64,000 bases of DNA from Thiohalophilus sp. (GCF_034522235.1 NZ_JAXHLN010000003.1:2356001-2420000); one strand, 5' to 3'; shown: positions 7,895 through 17,306, numbered from the stretch's first letter. Program-made: numbers and translations. The notes: generated from the sequence alone by a model not told the origin.

Positions 7895-8062
7895 TAGATT
7901 CCGGCCTGCGCCGGAATGACGGAGACACAAAAACAAAAGGGACGCCAAAGCGTCCCTCTGTACTGCAGGTGTGTGGGGGGTTGAATATCCCCTCTCCTAC
8001 CCCCTCCCCCTGGCCCCCTCCCTGAGGGAGGGGGATATATTTTCGGGAGAGGGATCAGGAGA
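7895..8062. repeat. Intergenic palindromic repeats between the island and the pdh operon
   Basis: The 382-bp gap between 7683 and 8066 has no gene. It contains an ATTCCGGC...GCCGGAATGAC hairpin at about 7895-7921. A C-rich palindrome at about 7988-8062 follows, in which CCCTCTCCTAC and CTCCCTGAGGGAG pair with GGGAGAGGG further on. Related sequences recur in many proteobacterial genomes. The second hairpin sits just past the stop of the E2-E3 gene and may terminate it. Confidence 0.6.
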
Positions 8063-8065
8063 GGA

Positions 8066-11000
8066 CTATTTCTTCTTCGCCGCCCTTTTCTCAGCCCGCT
8101 TGAGCCGTGAAGACAGCCGCCGCGCCAGGTCCCCGAACAGCTCGGTCTGGGTCGGGTGCGGGTGGATGGCCTGGCCGACCTGTTCCAGGGTCAGGTCGCC
8201 GGCGACCATCATCACGCCCTCGCCGATCAGGGTGTCGGCGTGATCGGCCAGGAAGTGCACGCCGATGACCCGGTGGCTGGTCTTCTCGGCGACGATTTTG
8301 ATCAGCCCCTGGGTCTCGCCGGTGATCATGGCCTTGGCGTCGACGCTCATCGGCACCTTGATCTCGGCGGCGTCGATGCCCTGCTCTTTGGCCTGGTCCG
8401 ACGACAGCCCGACGAACGCGGCCTGGGGGCGGGTGAAGATGACGCCCGAGTCCCTGGCCTGGTCGTAGGCAGCAGATTCACCCGCCATCGTCATGGCGGC
8501 GACGCGGCCCTGCTGGCCGGCGGTGTGAGCGAGCATTAACCCACCGATGACATCGCCGACGGCGAAGATGTGCGGCACATTCGTGCGGCACTGGGCATCG
8601 GCGCTGATGACACCTTTGTCCGTTTCGACGCCGGCCCTGTCCAGCTGCAGCGGATCCAGCACCGGGCGCTTGCCGGTGGCCATGATCACGTAGTCGCAGC
8701 TGTAGGTGTGGTCCTTGCCGTCACTGCCTTCGTAGACGATCTTCATCTTGCCCGGCTCGCCCTTGAGTTCCTTGACCTTGACGGAAGTCTCGATGCTCAG
8801 GCGCGGGTCGTCATTCAATACGGCGGTGAGGTTTTTGGCCACTTCCGACTCGACTTCGGCCAGGATGCGGTCGTTGCCTTCGAGCAGCAGCACTTTGGCG
8901 CCGAAGTCCTGGAAGATCTGCGCCATCTCGACGCCGATGGCGCCGCCGCCGATCACGCCCAGGCGTTTGGGCGCGTCTTTGAGGCCCCAGACGGTGTCGG
9001 AGGTGAGCACACCGCCATTGTCCACGCCGGTGTCGGCGCCGGGGATTGGCGGCACGAACGGCGGGGCGCCGGTGGCGATGACCGCCGCGCCGAAGGTGAT
9101 CTTCTTGGTGTTCTTGCCGTCGCCCATCGGGGCGCGGGTGTGCGGGTCTTTCTGGTTGCCGCCGGTGTCGACGCTGACGGTGTGATCGTCCTCGAAGCGG
9201 GCGAAGCCCTGGATGACGTCGATCTTCACACCCTTGTCGGTGTTGAGCGCCATCTTGCCGCGCTCTTCGAGCACGCCGCGACGGTGTTTTTCCAGGCTGG
9301 GGAAATCCAGCTCGGGTTTGGCGGTGCCCTTGATGCCGAGCAGCTTGTCGTGGGCGCGATCGCGGATCTTGTCCGCCGCCGCGCGCCACGCCTTGGAGGG
9401 AATGCAGCCGCGCCACAGGCATTCGCCGCCGGGGAACGGCGAGTCGTTGATCATGGCGACCTTGTAGCCGTGGTCTTTCAGATCCCGGGCGCAGTCCTCG
9501 CCGCCGGGGCCGCCGCCGATGACGACCACGTCGTAATCCCAGTCGCCCTCGGGCAGCTTGAAGCTCGGTTCACTGGCCGGGGCGGCGGCGGTCGTGCTGG
9601 CGCTGCCGGTACTGGCCGCCATACCCGCTGCCGGCGCGGCGGCGGCATCCAGCCAGGTCGGGTTCTCGACCAGTTCCTTGAAGGTGCCGAGGAACTTGGC
9701 GGCGTCGGCGCCGTTGACGATGCGGTGATCGGCGGTGATGGTCACCGGCATGCCCTGCGGGCCGACGGTGGCAATCGCGAAGATCGCCGAGGTGCCCGGC
9801 GAGGGAATCGCGTCGAACTGGCTGACGCCCAGCATCCCCATGTTGGAGATGGTGAAGGTCGGGTTGGAGTATTCGTCCGGCTTGAGGCGGCGGGCGCGGG
9901 CGCGGTCCACCAGATCCTTCCAGCCGGCGGCCAGGTCGGCCACCTCGCGGTTGCCGGCATCGCGCAGCACCGGTACCACCAGGCCCATGCCTTCGGTTTC
10001 CACCGCCAGGCCGATGTCGATCTGCTCGCGCTCGACGATGCGATCTTCATGCTGGTAGACGGCGTTGATCACCGGGTGCTTGTCGATGGCCAGCGCGGCG
10101 GCCTTGGCCAGGGTCACGGTCAGCGAGAAGCCCTTGGCCTTGGAGGTGGTCTTCAGCGCGCTCGGATCGATGTGGCTGGTGACGCGGAACAGCGGCATGG
10201 AAACCGAATATTCCATGTTGTGCGCCACGGCCTTTTCCATCGCGGTCATCGGCCGCCCTTCGCCCGGCACCTGGTAGATGCGCTGGGTGGTGGACTTCTG
10301 GATGTTGCTGTTGAGCACGTCGGCGGCGACGATGGCGCCGCCCGGGCCGCTGCCCGGCACGCTGTTGAGATCGATGCCGTGGGCGCCGGCCAGCTGGCGG
10401 GCGTACGGGGTCGCGTTCTTGTTGCTCGGCCGCGGCGCCGGGGTGGCGCCGTGCGGCTGGGCCGCGATGCGGGTCTTGGCCTTGGCGGTGCCGGCCGGCT
10501 CGGATTTGGGTCTCGCGGCCGCGGCGGCCGCCGGGGCGGCACTGCTGGCGGCTTTCTTGCTGTCGACGACCTGGTCCGGTTCGTTGACCAGGTAGGCGAT
10601 CGCCTCGCCCACCGGGATGGTGGCGTCGGTCTCGGCCATGGGGCCGGACAGGTAGCCGTCGCGGAACACTTCCACGTCCATGATCGCCTTGTCGGTCTCG
10701 ACCTGGGCGACCACGTCGCCACGGGCGATCTTGTCGCCGATGGCTTTCTCCCAGCTGACCATGACGCCCTCGGTCATGGTGTCGGAGAGCTGGGGCATTT
10801 TAATGGTGTGGGCGTCCTCGGCCGGGGCCACTTCAACATTCGCAGCTTCGGCGGGCGCGGCGGCCTGTTCGGCCTCGGGGGCGGCGGCTTCCCCGGCCGG
10901 GGCGGCTTCGCCACCGCTACTGGCGACCGGGGCGTCGCCTTCGGAGTGCACCTCGTCGGCACTGGCGACCAGGTAACCCATCGCCTCACCGACCGGGATG

Positions 11001-11203
11001 GTGGCATCCACCGGCTGCAGCGGCCCGGACAGGTAACCCGCGCGGAACACTTCCACGTCCATGATGGCCTTGTCGGTCTCGACCGTGGCGACGATATCGC
11101 CGCGCTCGACCTTGTCGCCGATGTTCTTCTCCCAGCTGACCACCACGCCTTCGGTCATGGTGTCGGAGAGCTGGGGCATTTTAATCGTATAAGCTTCAGC
11201 CAT
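8066..11203 (-). CDS. Pyruvate dehydrogenase E2-E3 fusion (acetyltransferase + dihydrolipoyl dehydrogenase)
   Basis: From ATG 11203 the protein is 1045 residues. It has two lipoyl domains (residues about 3-78 and 132-207; modified Lys45 and Lys172 in ETDKAIMDVEV), a peripheral-subunit-binding domain (about 262-300), an E2 catalytic domain (about 315-518), an Ala/Pro linker, then a complete E3. E3 shows FAD motif GGGPGGEDCA, redox Cys595/Cys600 in GGECLWRGCIPSK, NAD motif GGGAIGVEMA, and catalytic His1016/Glu1021 in HPHPTQTE. The E2 motif DHRIVNG keeps His493, but the usual Asp is Asn497. It transfers acetyl groups to CoA and reoxidises lipoate. An upstream GTG at 11209 is an alternative start; AGGA about 10 bp ahead favours the ATG. 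It follows pdhA and pdhB. Confidence 0.95.
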   Translation of the reverse strand: MAEAYTIKMPQLSDTMTEGVVVSWEKNIGDKVERGDIVATVETDKAIMDVEVFRAGYLSGPLQPVDATIPVGEAMGYLVASADEVHSEGDAPVASSGGEAAPAGEAAAPEAEQAAAPAEAANVEVAPAEDAHTIKMPQLSDTMTEGVMVSWEKAIGDKIARGDVVAQVETDKAIMDVEVFRDGYLSGPMAETDATIPVGEAIAYLVNEPDQVVDSKKAASSAAPAAAAAARPKSEPAGTAKAKTRIAAQPHGATPAPRPSNKNATPYARQLAGAHGIDLNSVPGSGPGGAIVAADVLNSNIQKSTTQRIYQVPGEGRPMTAMEKAVAHNMEYSVSMPLFRVTSHIDPSALKTTSKAKGFSLTVTLAKAAALAIDKHPVINAVYQHEDRIVEREQIDIGLAVETEGMGLVVPVLRDAGNREVADLAAGWKDLVDRARARRLKPDEYSNPTFTISNMGMLGVSQFDAIPSPGTSAIFAIATVGPQGMPVTITADHRIVNGADAAKFLGTFKELVENPTWLDAAAAPAAGMAASTGSASTTAAAPASEPSFKLPEGDWDYDVVVIGGGPGGEDCARDLKDHGYKVAMINDSPFPGGECLWRGCIPSKAWRAAADKIRDRAHDKLLGIKGTAKPELDFPSLEKHRRGVLEERGKMALNTDKGVKIDVIQGFARFEDDHTVSVDTGGNQKDPHTRAPMGDGKNTKKITFGAAVIATGAPPFVPPIPGADTGVDNGGVLTSDTVWGLKDAPKRLGVIGGGAIGVEMAQIFQDFGAKVLLLEGNDRILAEVESEVAKNLTAVLNDDPRLSIETSVKVKELKGEPGKMKIVYEGSDGKDHTYSCDYVIMATGKRPVLDPLQLDRAGVETDKGVISADAQCRTNVPHIFAVGDVIGGLMLAHTAGQQGRVAAMTMAGESAAYDQARDSGVIFTRPQAAFVGLSSDQAKEQGIDAAEIKVPMSVDAKAMITGETQGLIKIVAEKTSHRVIGVHFLADHADTLIGEGVMMVAGDLTLEQVGQAIHPHPTQTELFGDLARRLSSRLKRAEKRAAKKK

Positions 11204-11207
11204 AACC

Positions 11208-11328
11208 ACTAGTTCCTAGTAACGAGTAACGAGGGACGAGGAACGGCACGATGGAGTCTGTCAGAAACGACCGGCTTGTGCATTAACACAGGTCTTTTCC
11301 TCGGCACTCGTCCCTCGTCCCTCGGCCC
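11208..11328. repeat. Inverted pair of heptamer arrays inside the pdh operon
   Basis: Positions 11208-11249 read as successive 7-bp units (CTAGTTC, CTAGTAA, CGAGTAA, CGAGGGA, CGAGGAA types). Positions 11300-11328 hold the complementary sense (CTCGGCA, CTCGTCC). The two can pair over about ten bases (GAGGGACGAG with CTCGTCCCTC). They fill the spacer between pdhB and the E2-E3 gene, and the AGGA ribosome-binding site of E2-E3 lies in the first unit. Confidence 0.85.
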
Positions 11329-11335
11329 TTTTTTA

Positions 11336-12316
11336 TTAGATCTTGCCGAGGGCCTTGAGGGCGCCGTGGTAGACGTCGTCGGCGCTCGGGATCGCGGCTT
11401 TTTCCAGTTTGGCGTTATACGGCACCGGGACGTCGGCGGCGTGGATCCGCACGGGCTGGGAATCGAGGGCGAAGAAGCAGTCCTCGATGATGCCGGTGAT
11501 GATCTCCGAACCGACGCCGACCGGGGCTTCGTCTTCCTCGGCCACCACCGCGCGGTGGGTCTTCTCCACCGAGGTGCGGATGGTTTCGCGATCGATCGGC
11601 TTGAGGGCGCGCAGGTCGACGACCTCGGCGCTGATGCCGTCGGCTTCCAGGCGCTTGGCCGCTTCCAGGCACAGGTGCACGCTGAAGTTGTAACCGATTA
11701 AGGTGATATCACTGCCCTCGCGCACGACCTCGGCGCCTTCCAGCGGACGGAAGAATTCCTCATCCGGAATGTCTTCCTTGAGGTTATACATCTGCTCGTG
11801 CTCGATGATGATCACCGGGTCGTTGGAGCGAATCGCCGATTTGAGCATGCCGTAGGCGTCCAGCGGGCCGCGCGGGGTGACCACGCGCAGGCCGGAAGTG
11901 GACATGAACATGCGCGCCAGGCGGGCCGAGTGCTGGGCCGCCAGCTGATGCGCGGTGCCGCCCGGGGTGCGCATGACGATCGGGCAGGCGATCTGGCCGC
12001 CGGACATGTAACGAATTTTCGCGGCCGCGTTGATCAGGGTATCCAGCGCCAGCAACGCGAAGTTGATGGACATGATCTCGATCACCGGGCGCATGCCGGC
12101 CATGGAAGCGCCGATACCGATCCCGGTATAGGAGTTCTCGGAAATGGGGGTGTCGATGATGCGCTGCGGACCATACTTGTCGTACAGGCCGTAGGTGGCC
12201 TTGTAGGTGCCGCCAACGACGCCGATGTCCTCGCCCATGGCGATGACCATCGGATCGTTCGCCATCTCTTCATCGTGGGCCCGGCGGATCGCTTCCCAAT
12301 ATGCCGTTTCTGCCAT
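11336..12316 (-). CDS. pdhB: Pyruvate dehydrogenase E1 component, beta subunit
   Basis: The 326-residue protein is the transketolase-like beta subunit that, with the alpha chain, decarboxylates pyruvate using thiamine diphosphate. Recognisable segments are MGEDIGVVGGTYKATYGL near the N-terminus, the RIIDTPISENSYTGIGIGAS helix region, and a C-terminal transketolase domain (EGSDITLIGYNFSVHLCLEA). The ATG at 12316 has GAGGA 9 bp upstream, better than the TTG at 12325. It starts 14 bp after pdhA, which fits cotranscription. Confidence 0.93.
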   Translation of the reverse strand: MAETAYWEAIRRAHDEEMANDPMVIAMGEDIGVVGGTYKATYGLYDKYGPQRIIDTPISENSYTGIGIGASMAGMRPVIEIMSINFALLALDTLINAAAKIRYMSGGQIACPIVMRTPGGTAHQLAAQHSARLARMFMSTSGLRVVTPRGPLDAYGMLKSAIRSNDPVIIIEHEQMYNLKEDIPDEEFFRPLEGAEVVREGSDITLIGYNFSVHLCLEAAKRLEADGISAEVVDLRALKPIDRETIRTSVEKTHRAVVAEEDEAPVGVGSEIITGIIEDCFFALDSQPVRIHAADVPVPYNAKLEKAAIPSADDVYHGALKALGKI

Positions 12317-12330
12317 TGTTGTCAATCCTC

Positions 12331-13341
12331 TTATTTATGCAGTGGCCCGACCCAGCGCGGATCCGGGTTATCGTCCAGTACGTATTTGTTCAGATCCTCG
12401 ACCTTCGGTTCCGGACTCTCTTCGGCAAACTTGATGATGTCGTTTTCGATTTCGTCATCGATCGCCTTGTCCATCGCCTTGATCTCATCATCGGTAACGA
12501 CGCCGGCCTCGATCAGCCGCTCACTGTAGAGGCGGATGGGATCGCGCTGCATCCACTCTTCTTCCTCGTCCCTGGTGCGATAGCCCTTGGCGTCGGACAT
12601 GGAGTGGCCGCGATAGCGGTAGGTCATAAATTCAATGAAATAGGGTTTTTGTTCCTTGCGCACGTAATCGACCGCTTCTTTGGCCGCGTCCATCACGGTG
12701 TCGATGTCCATGCCGTCGTGCTGGCTGGCCTTCATGTCATAGGCGCAGATGCGCTTGTACTGATCGCGCACGGCGGTGGAACGATCGATGTGGGTGCCGA
12801 TGGCGTAGAGGTTGTTCTCGCACACGAACAGCACCGGCAGTTCCCAGACCGAGGCCATGTTCAGGGTCTCGTGGAAGGTGCCCTGGTTGTTGGCGCCGTC
12901 ACCCAGAAAACAAATCGCGATCTGTTTGGTGCCCTTGTGCTTGGCGGCCAGCGCCAGGCCGGCGGCCAGCGGAAACGGCTGACCGACCAGGGCGTAACCG
13001 CCCATGAAATTCTGACTGGCATCGAAGATGTGCATGGAGCCGCCGCGGCCCTTCGAGGAACCGGTCTCCTTGCCGTAGAGCTCCGCCATGACTTCACGCG
13101 GCTGGGCGCCGGTCTTGATGGCATGAACATGGTCGCGATAGCCGGTGATGACGTAATCGTTTTCCTGGCCCTTGCCGACATTGGCCATCTCCAGTACCCC
13201 GGTGGCCACGGCTTCCTGGCCCGAGTAGAGATGCAAAAAGCCACCGACCTTGCGTTCCATATAGGCTTCGAACGTGCGATCCTCGAAGCGGCGGAAGAAC
13301 ATCATTTCCCGCAACAGGCGTTTTTTGTCCGCGTCTTTCAT
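12331..13341 (-). CDS. pdhA: Pyruvate dehydrogenase E1 component, alpha subunit
   Basis: The 336-residue protein carries the thiamine-diphosphate motif GDGANNQGTFHETLNMA ending at CENN, and the conserved loop YRYRGHSMSD. It forms the alpha2beta2 E1 with the product of the next gene. Ribosome-binding sequence AAGGAT precedes ATG 13341. It is the promoter-proximal gene of a three-gene operon (alpha, beta, E2-E3). Heterotetrameric E1 is the form common in Gram-positives and mitochondria rather than the homodimeric AceE of enterics. Confidence 0.95.
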   Translation of the reverse strand: MKDADKKRLLREMMFFRRFEDRTFEAYMERKVGGFLHLYSGQEAVATGVLEMANVGKGQENDYVITGYRDHVHAIKTGAQPREVMAELYGKETGSSKGRGGSMHIFDASQNFMGGYALVGQPFPLAAGLALAAKHKGTKQIAICFLGDGANNQGTFHETLNMASVWELPVLFVCENNLYAIGTHIDRSTAVRDQYKRICAYDMKASQHDGMDIDTVMDAAKEAVDYVRKEQKPYFIEFMTYRYRGHSMSDAKGYRTRDEEEEWMQRDPIRLYSERLIEAGVVTDDEIKAMDKAIDDEIENDIIKFAEESPEPKVEDLNKYVLDDNPDPRWVGPLHK

Positions 13342-13600
13342 AGGGATCCTTGTCTATATTTTTGCAGCTAAATGAAGATGTTACGGGTATTCTACCCCAT
13401 CCCCCAATTTAAAGCCGCGTATGATCGACGTTTTACGCGACAAGGTCAAGAAAAATCCCGTCGGCGGACGGATTACAAAGGCATAATTATTCTTTAAAAT
13501 CAGCAACTAAAATTAAAAACTGTGGACCGGTTGGCATCCCGCAAGGGGATAGACCCGACCCGGGCAGACAGTCACACAGTCAGACAAATCGGGTTTTAGC

Positions 13601-13990
13601 ATGTCTCAGGAACAAGCGATCTATCAGTGGCTCGACAACATGAGCAAATCCGTGGCCTTGCAGGATCTGGAAAAACATATGGCCCTGGTCTCGCCCTATG
13701 TCCGGGTCTATGGCGTGCCCGGCCACGAGACCATCGACTATGACGGCTGGTGCCAGCGGCGCAAAAACGAATTCGAGCACGACCTGCTCGCCCGCCTTAG
13801 CTATAAAGTGGTTAGAATCAAGACCCAGGCCCTGCGCCGACTCGCTTTCGAGGTCGAGGAAACCCTGTCCGCCCGCAATGGCAAATCGGTGGTGTTGAAC
13901 AAGGACATCATGCTGGAGCTGGAGCCGGATGAAAAATGGCGTGTCGTGGAAGAGAAAATCCGCGACTGGGAAGTTCGCGAATCAGCCTGA
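13601..13990 (+). CDS. NTF2-like/SnoaL-fold protein, function unknown
   Basis: The 129-residue protein has the length and pattern of an NTF2-like domain: an N-terminal helix pair (AIYQWLDNMSKSVALQDLEKHM), YVRVYGVPGHETIDYDGW, and a C-terminal beta-sheet part ending EKWRVVEEKIRDWEV. There is no signal peptide. It ends 11 bp before fumC and is probably cotranscribed with it. I cannot assign a substrate; the fold call is by pattern only. Confidence 0.6.
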   Translation: MSQEQAIYQWLDNMSKSVALQDLEKHMALVSPYVRVYGVPGHETIDYDGWCQRRKNEFEHDLLARLSYKVVRIKTQALRRLAFEVEETLSARNGKSVVLNKDIMLELEPDEKWRVVEEKIRDWEVRESA

Positions 13991-14001
13991 CAGGAAAATC
14001 G

Positions 14002-15384
14002 ATGAGCCAAGACTACCGAACCGAAAAAGACAGCCTGGGTGAACTGCGGGTCCCGGCCGATGCCCTGTACGGCGCGCAGACCCAGCGCGCGGTGGATAAC
14101 TTCCCCGTCAGCGGACTGGTCATGCCGCGCGCCTTTATCCGCGCACTGGGGCTGATCAAACATGCCTGCGCCGAAGCCAACCGGCAACTCGGCTTGCTGG
14201 ACAGCGCCCGGGCCGAGGCCATAAAAAAAGCGGCCCTGCAGGTCGCCGCCGGCGAGTTTGACGATCAGTTTCCCATCGATGTCTTTCAGACCGGTTCGGG
14301 CACCAGCACAAACATGAACGCCAACGAGGTGATCGCGCACCTGGCCAGTGATGGCACGCTGACGGTACATCCCAACGATCACGTCAACATGAGCCAGAGC
14401 TCCAACGATGTGATCCCCACGGCCCTGCAGGTCAGTGCCGCGCTGGAACTTCACGAGCAACTGTTGCCGGCGTTACAGCACCTGGCCCAGACGATCGATC
14501 ACAAGGGCAACGAACTCAAGGACGTGGTCAAGACCGGCCGCACCCACCTGATGGATGCCATGCCGATTACCCTGCAACAGGAGCTCCATGCCTGGCGGGA
14601 TCAGATTCGCGATGGCATTGCGCGCTTCGAATCCACCTTGCCACGTCTGCAGGCGCTGCCCCAGGGCGGCACGGCCGTGGGTACCGGGGTCAACGCCCAC
14701 GCCGATTTTGGCAAGGGCGTGGCCAACGCGTTGAAACAACAGACCGGCATTGATTTTTGCGCCATGCCCAATGCCTTTGTCGGACTGGCCAGTCAGGACA
14801 CGGCCGTGGAAGTCAGCGGCCAGCTCAAGACCGTCGCCGTCAGCATCATGAAGATCGCCAACGATCTGCGCTGGATGAATAGCGGCCCGCTGGCGGGGCT
14901 GGGCGAGATCGAATTACCGGCATTACAACCGGGCAGCTCCATCATGCCGGGCAAGATCAATCCGGTGATCCCCGAGTCCGCCGCCATGGTCAGCGCCCAG
15001 GTGATCGGCAACGACACCACCATCACCGTCGCGGGCCAGTCCGGTAATTTTCAGCTGAATGTCATGCTGCCGGTGATCGCCTACAACCTGTTACAGAGTA
15101 TCCAGCTGCTGGGCAACACCGCCCGCCTGCTGGCCGATCGCGCCATTGCCGGCTTCAAGGTCAACGAACAACAGATTAAAAGCGCGCTGGATCGCAACCC
15201 GATCCTGGTCACCGCCCTCAACCCGGTCATCGGTTACGAAAAAGGCGCGGCGATCGCCAAACGCGCCTACGCCGAGAACCGCCCGGTGATCGAGGTCGCC
15301 ATGGAAATGACCGATCTGAGCGAGGATGAACTGAAGAAACTGCTGGACCCGGCCGCGCTGACCCGGGGCGGGATCCACGACTGA
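14002..15384 (+). CDS. fumC: Class II fumarate hydratase
   Basis: The 460-residue enzyme interconverts fumarate and malate in the TCA cycle without an iron-sulfur cluster. The superfamily signature GSSIMPGKINPV is present, as are GSGTSTNMNANEV and SQSSNDVIPTA of the active-site regions and the N-terminal GELRVPADALYGAQTQRA. Length and the GELxVPADAL start fit FumC better than aspartate ammonia-lyase or argininosuccinate lyase. ATG 14002 follows AGGAAA; the frame is open upstream to 13936, but that would overlap the preceding gene. Confidence 0.93.
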   Translation: MSQDYRTEKDSLGELRVPADALYGAQTQRAVDNFPVSGLVMPRAFIRALGLIKHACAEANRQLGLLDSARAEAIKKAALQVAAGEFDDQFPIDVFQTGSGTSTNMNANEVIAHLASDGTLTVHPNDHVNMSQSSNDVIPTALQVSAALELHEQLLPALQHLAQTIDHKGNELKDVVKTGRTHLMDAMPITLQQELHAWRDQIRDGIARFESTLPRLQALPQGGTAVGTGVNAHADFGKGVANALKQQTGIDFCAMPNAFVGLASQDTAVEVSGQLKTVAVSIMKIANDLRWMNSGPLAGLGEIELPALQPGSSIMPGKINPVIPESAAMVSAQVIGNDTTITVAGQSGNFQLNVMLPVIAYNLLQSIQLLGNTARLLADRAIAGFKVNEQQIKSALDRNPILVTALNPVIGYEKGAAIAKRAYAENRPVIEVAMEMTDLSEDELKKLLDPAALTRGGIHD

Positions 15385-15390
15385 GTAAAC

Positions 15391-15625
15391 CTCTGTTCAT
15401 CACAGAGGACACAGAGAGACACAGTTGGAAGTATCAGGTAGCGCTGCGCACAACCTGACCTGCTGGATCCGTCACTCGATCACCGGTAGGTCACGTTGAC
15501 AACGTCTACGTGACTCTCGCAGAGTCGCAGAGCTCGCAAAGTCAGATAACGACGGAATACCAATTTGATTGGCAAAAAATCAGTTTGATAATGCTCTGCG
15601 CCTTAGCGTCTCTGCGAGAGTTTTT
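15391..15625. repeat. Mosaic of intergenic repeats between fumC and tag
   Basis: The 273-bp spacer contains several repeats. There is a run of CACAGAG-like units (15391-15424). A TCAGGT...ACCTGA hairpin (15434-15458) is shared with 18698 and 34258. A degenerate GTAGGTCACG...CGTGAC palindrome lies at 15486-15514. An inverted pair of CGCAGAG arrays (15513-15540 and 15592-15620) encloses a short AT-rich centre. No gene is seen. Confidence 0.75.
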
Positions 15626-15657
15626 AGCTTGAAAATTATTCTCTATGGAACAACACC

Positions 15658-16233
15658 ATGCCACACCGCTGCGGCTGGGCCGGGCCCGATCCGATCTATA
15701 TCGACTACCACGACCAGGAATGGGGCGTGCCGGTTTACGATGACCGCTTGCTGTTCGAGTTTTTGATCCTCGAAGGCGCGCAGGCGGGGCTGAGCTGGAT
15801 CACCATTTTGAAAAAACGCGACGCCTATCGCGAGGCTTTCCACAATTTTAACGCGGAAAAGATCGTCCGTTTCTCTCGCACCAAAATAGAGCAATTACTG
15901 CAAAATTCCGCTATCATCCGCAACCGACTCAAAATCGAATCAGCGGTCGACAATGCCCGGGCGTTTTTGCTGTTACGCGAACAATACGACAGCTTTAGTG
16001 ACTACATCTGGCAATTCGTTGATGGACGACCGATTCAAAACTACTGGAAGGACGATCGACAGGTACCGGCCTCGACAAAACGATCAGAAGCCATGAGTCG
16101 TGATTTAAAAAAACATGGTTTTTGTTTTGTCGGCCCGACCATTTGTTACGCCTATATGCAGGCGGCGGGAATGGTCAACGATCACATTACCACCTGTTAT
16201 CGTCACACCCAGGTTAAAAAATTGGGGAATTGA
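15658..16233 (+). CDS. tag: DNA-3-methyladenine glycosylase I
   Basis: The 191-residue enzyme removes 3-methyladenine from alkylated DNA. It closely follows the E. coli Tag pattern: CGWAGPDPIYIDYHDQEWGVP at the start, FEFLILEGAQAGLSWITIL with the catalytic Glu, and KKHGFCFVGPTICYAYMQA. The zinc ligands Cys5, His18, His176 and Cys180 are all present. The next gene follows after 3 bp, suggesting an operon with the HPP protein. Confidence 0.95.
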   Translation: MPHRCGWAGPDPIYIDYHDQEWGVPVYDDRLLFEFLILEGAQAGLSWITILKKRDAYREAFHNFNAEKIVRFSRTKIEQLLQNSAIIRNRLKIESAVDNARAFLLLREQYDSFSDYIWQFVDGRPIQNYWKDDRQVPASTKRSEAMSRDLKKHGFCFVGPTICYAYMQAAGMVNDHITTCYRHTQVKKLGN

Positions 16234-16236
16234 TGG

Positions 16237-17199
16237 ATGAGTATCAGAGATTTTTTTGGTTATTCACCTGAACAGGTCAGTCATGCCGAACGACTCGCCT
16301 CCGGCGCCGGCGGCTTTGTCGGTATCTTTCTGATCGCGGTCGTCAGCTACTATTTCACCGGCTTCGAAGGCGCCGCCATGATCGTACCGTCCATGGGTGC
16401 CTCGGCGGTGCTGGTCTTCGCGGTACCACACGGCAAGTTGTCCCAGCCCTGGAACGTACTGGGCGGTAATGGTATTTCCGCCGTAGTCGGAATGACCTGT
16501 TACCTGTATGTTCCCGATGTATTTCTTGCCGCCGGCCTGGCGGTGGGTATCGCAATTACCCTGATGCATTACATGTCCTGCATTCATCCACCGGGCGGTG
16601 CTTCCGCGCTGGCTGCGGTGATTGGCGGCGACGCCATCCATGCCCTGGGTTATCAATATGTTCTTACGCCAGTATTGCTCAATGCCTTTATCATTTTCCT
16701 GGTCGCCATCGGCTTTAACTACCTGTTCCCCTGGCGGCGCTACCCGGCCAGTCTGATGAAATCTGTTTCAAAAGGCGGCCCGACGCAAAAACAGGAATAC
16801 AATATTCCGAGACTGTCCCAGGACGATCTCGATTACGCAATGCGTAAAATGGATCTGCTGGTGGATATGACCGCTGACGACCTGGTGCAGCTCTATTCAC
16901 TGGCTTCAAAGTATTCCGAAACCAGGCACCTGCAACCGGAAGACATCAAGCTCGGCCACTATTACAGCAACGGGCTGTATGGCAGCCTCTGGCAGGTGCG
17001 ACAGATCATCGACGAATCCCCGCACGAAGAGCCGACCCGTGACAAGGTGATCTACAAGATCGTCAGCGGTCACAACCGTTACACTACCGGCACCGCGACT
17101 CGGGAAGAATTCGCCTACTGGGCGCGCTATGAAGTCGAGCAGCAGGAAAACGACTGGGTCCGGGCCGGGGGAACCATCGAGTCCGATCCGACAGCCTGA
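16237..17199 (+). CDS. HPP-family integral membrane protein
   Basis: The 320-residue protein has about five transmembrane helices in its first 170 residues and the diagnostic CIHPPGGASAL motif of the HPP family. A soluble C-terminal tail of about 140 residues follows. Some HPP proteins have been linked to nitrite transport in chloroplasts and cyanobacteria; the bacterial role here is unknown. It is tightly spaced after tag. Confidence 0.85.
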   Translation: MSIRDFFGYSPEQVSHAERLASGAGGFVGIFLIAVVSYYFTGFEGAAMIVPSMGASAVLVFAVPHGKLSQPWNVLGGNGISAVVGMTCYLYVPDVFLAAGLAVGIAITLMHYMSCIHPPGGASALAAVIGGDAIHALGYQYVLTPVLLNAFIIFLVAIGFNYLFPWRRYPASLMKSVSKGGPTQKQEYNIPRLSQDDLDYAMRKMDLLVDMTADDLVQLYSLASKYSETRHLQPEDIKLGHYYSNGLYGSLWQVRQIIDESPHEEPTRDKVIYKIVSGHNRYTTGTATREEFAYWARYEVEQQENDWVRAGGTIESDPTA

Positions 17200-17306
17200 A
17201 CCCGGGAAAACGCCGGCGTATTCAGTCGTTGCACCATGAGATGATCTCTTCCCTTTTAACCCGGCGTCTCGACGTCCTGCGCACTGCTTCCCGGAACGCA
17301 TGAAAG

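Noticed and set aside
8570-11212. Long plus-strand reading frame of 880 codons
   Set aside because: It is antisense to the E2-E3 gene. Its composition (Gly/His/Arg/Ala-rich) is that of a high-GC shadow frame, while the minus-strand frame has complete enzyme motifs.
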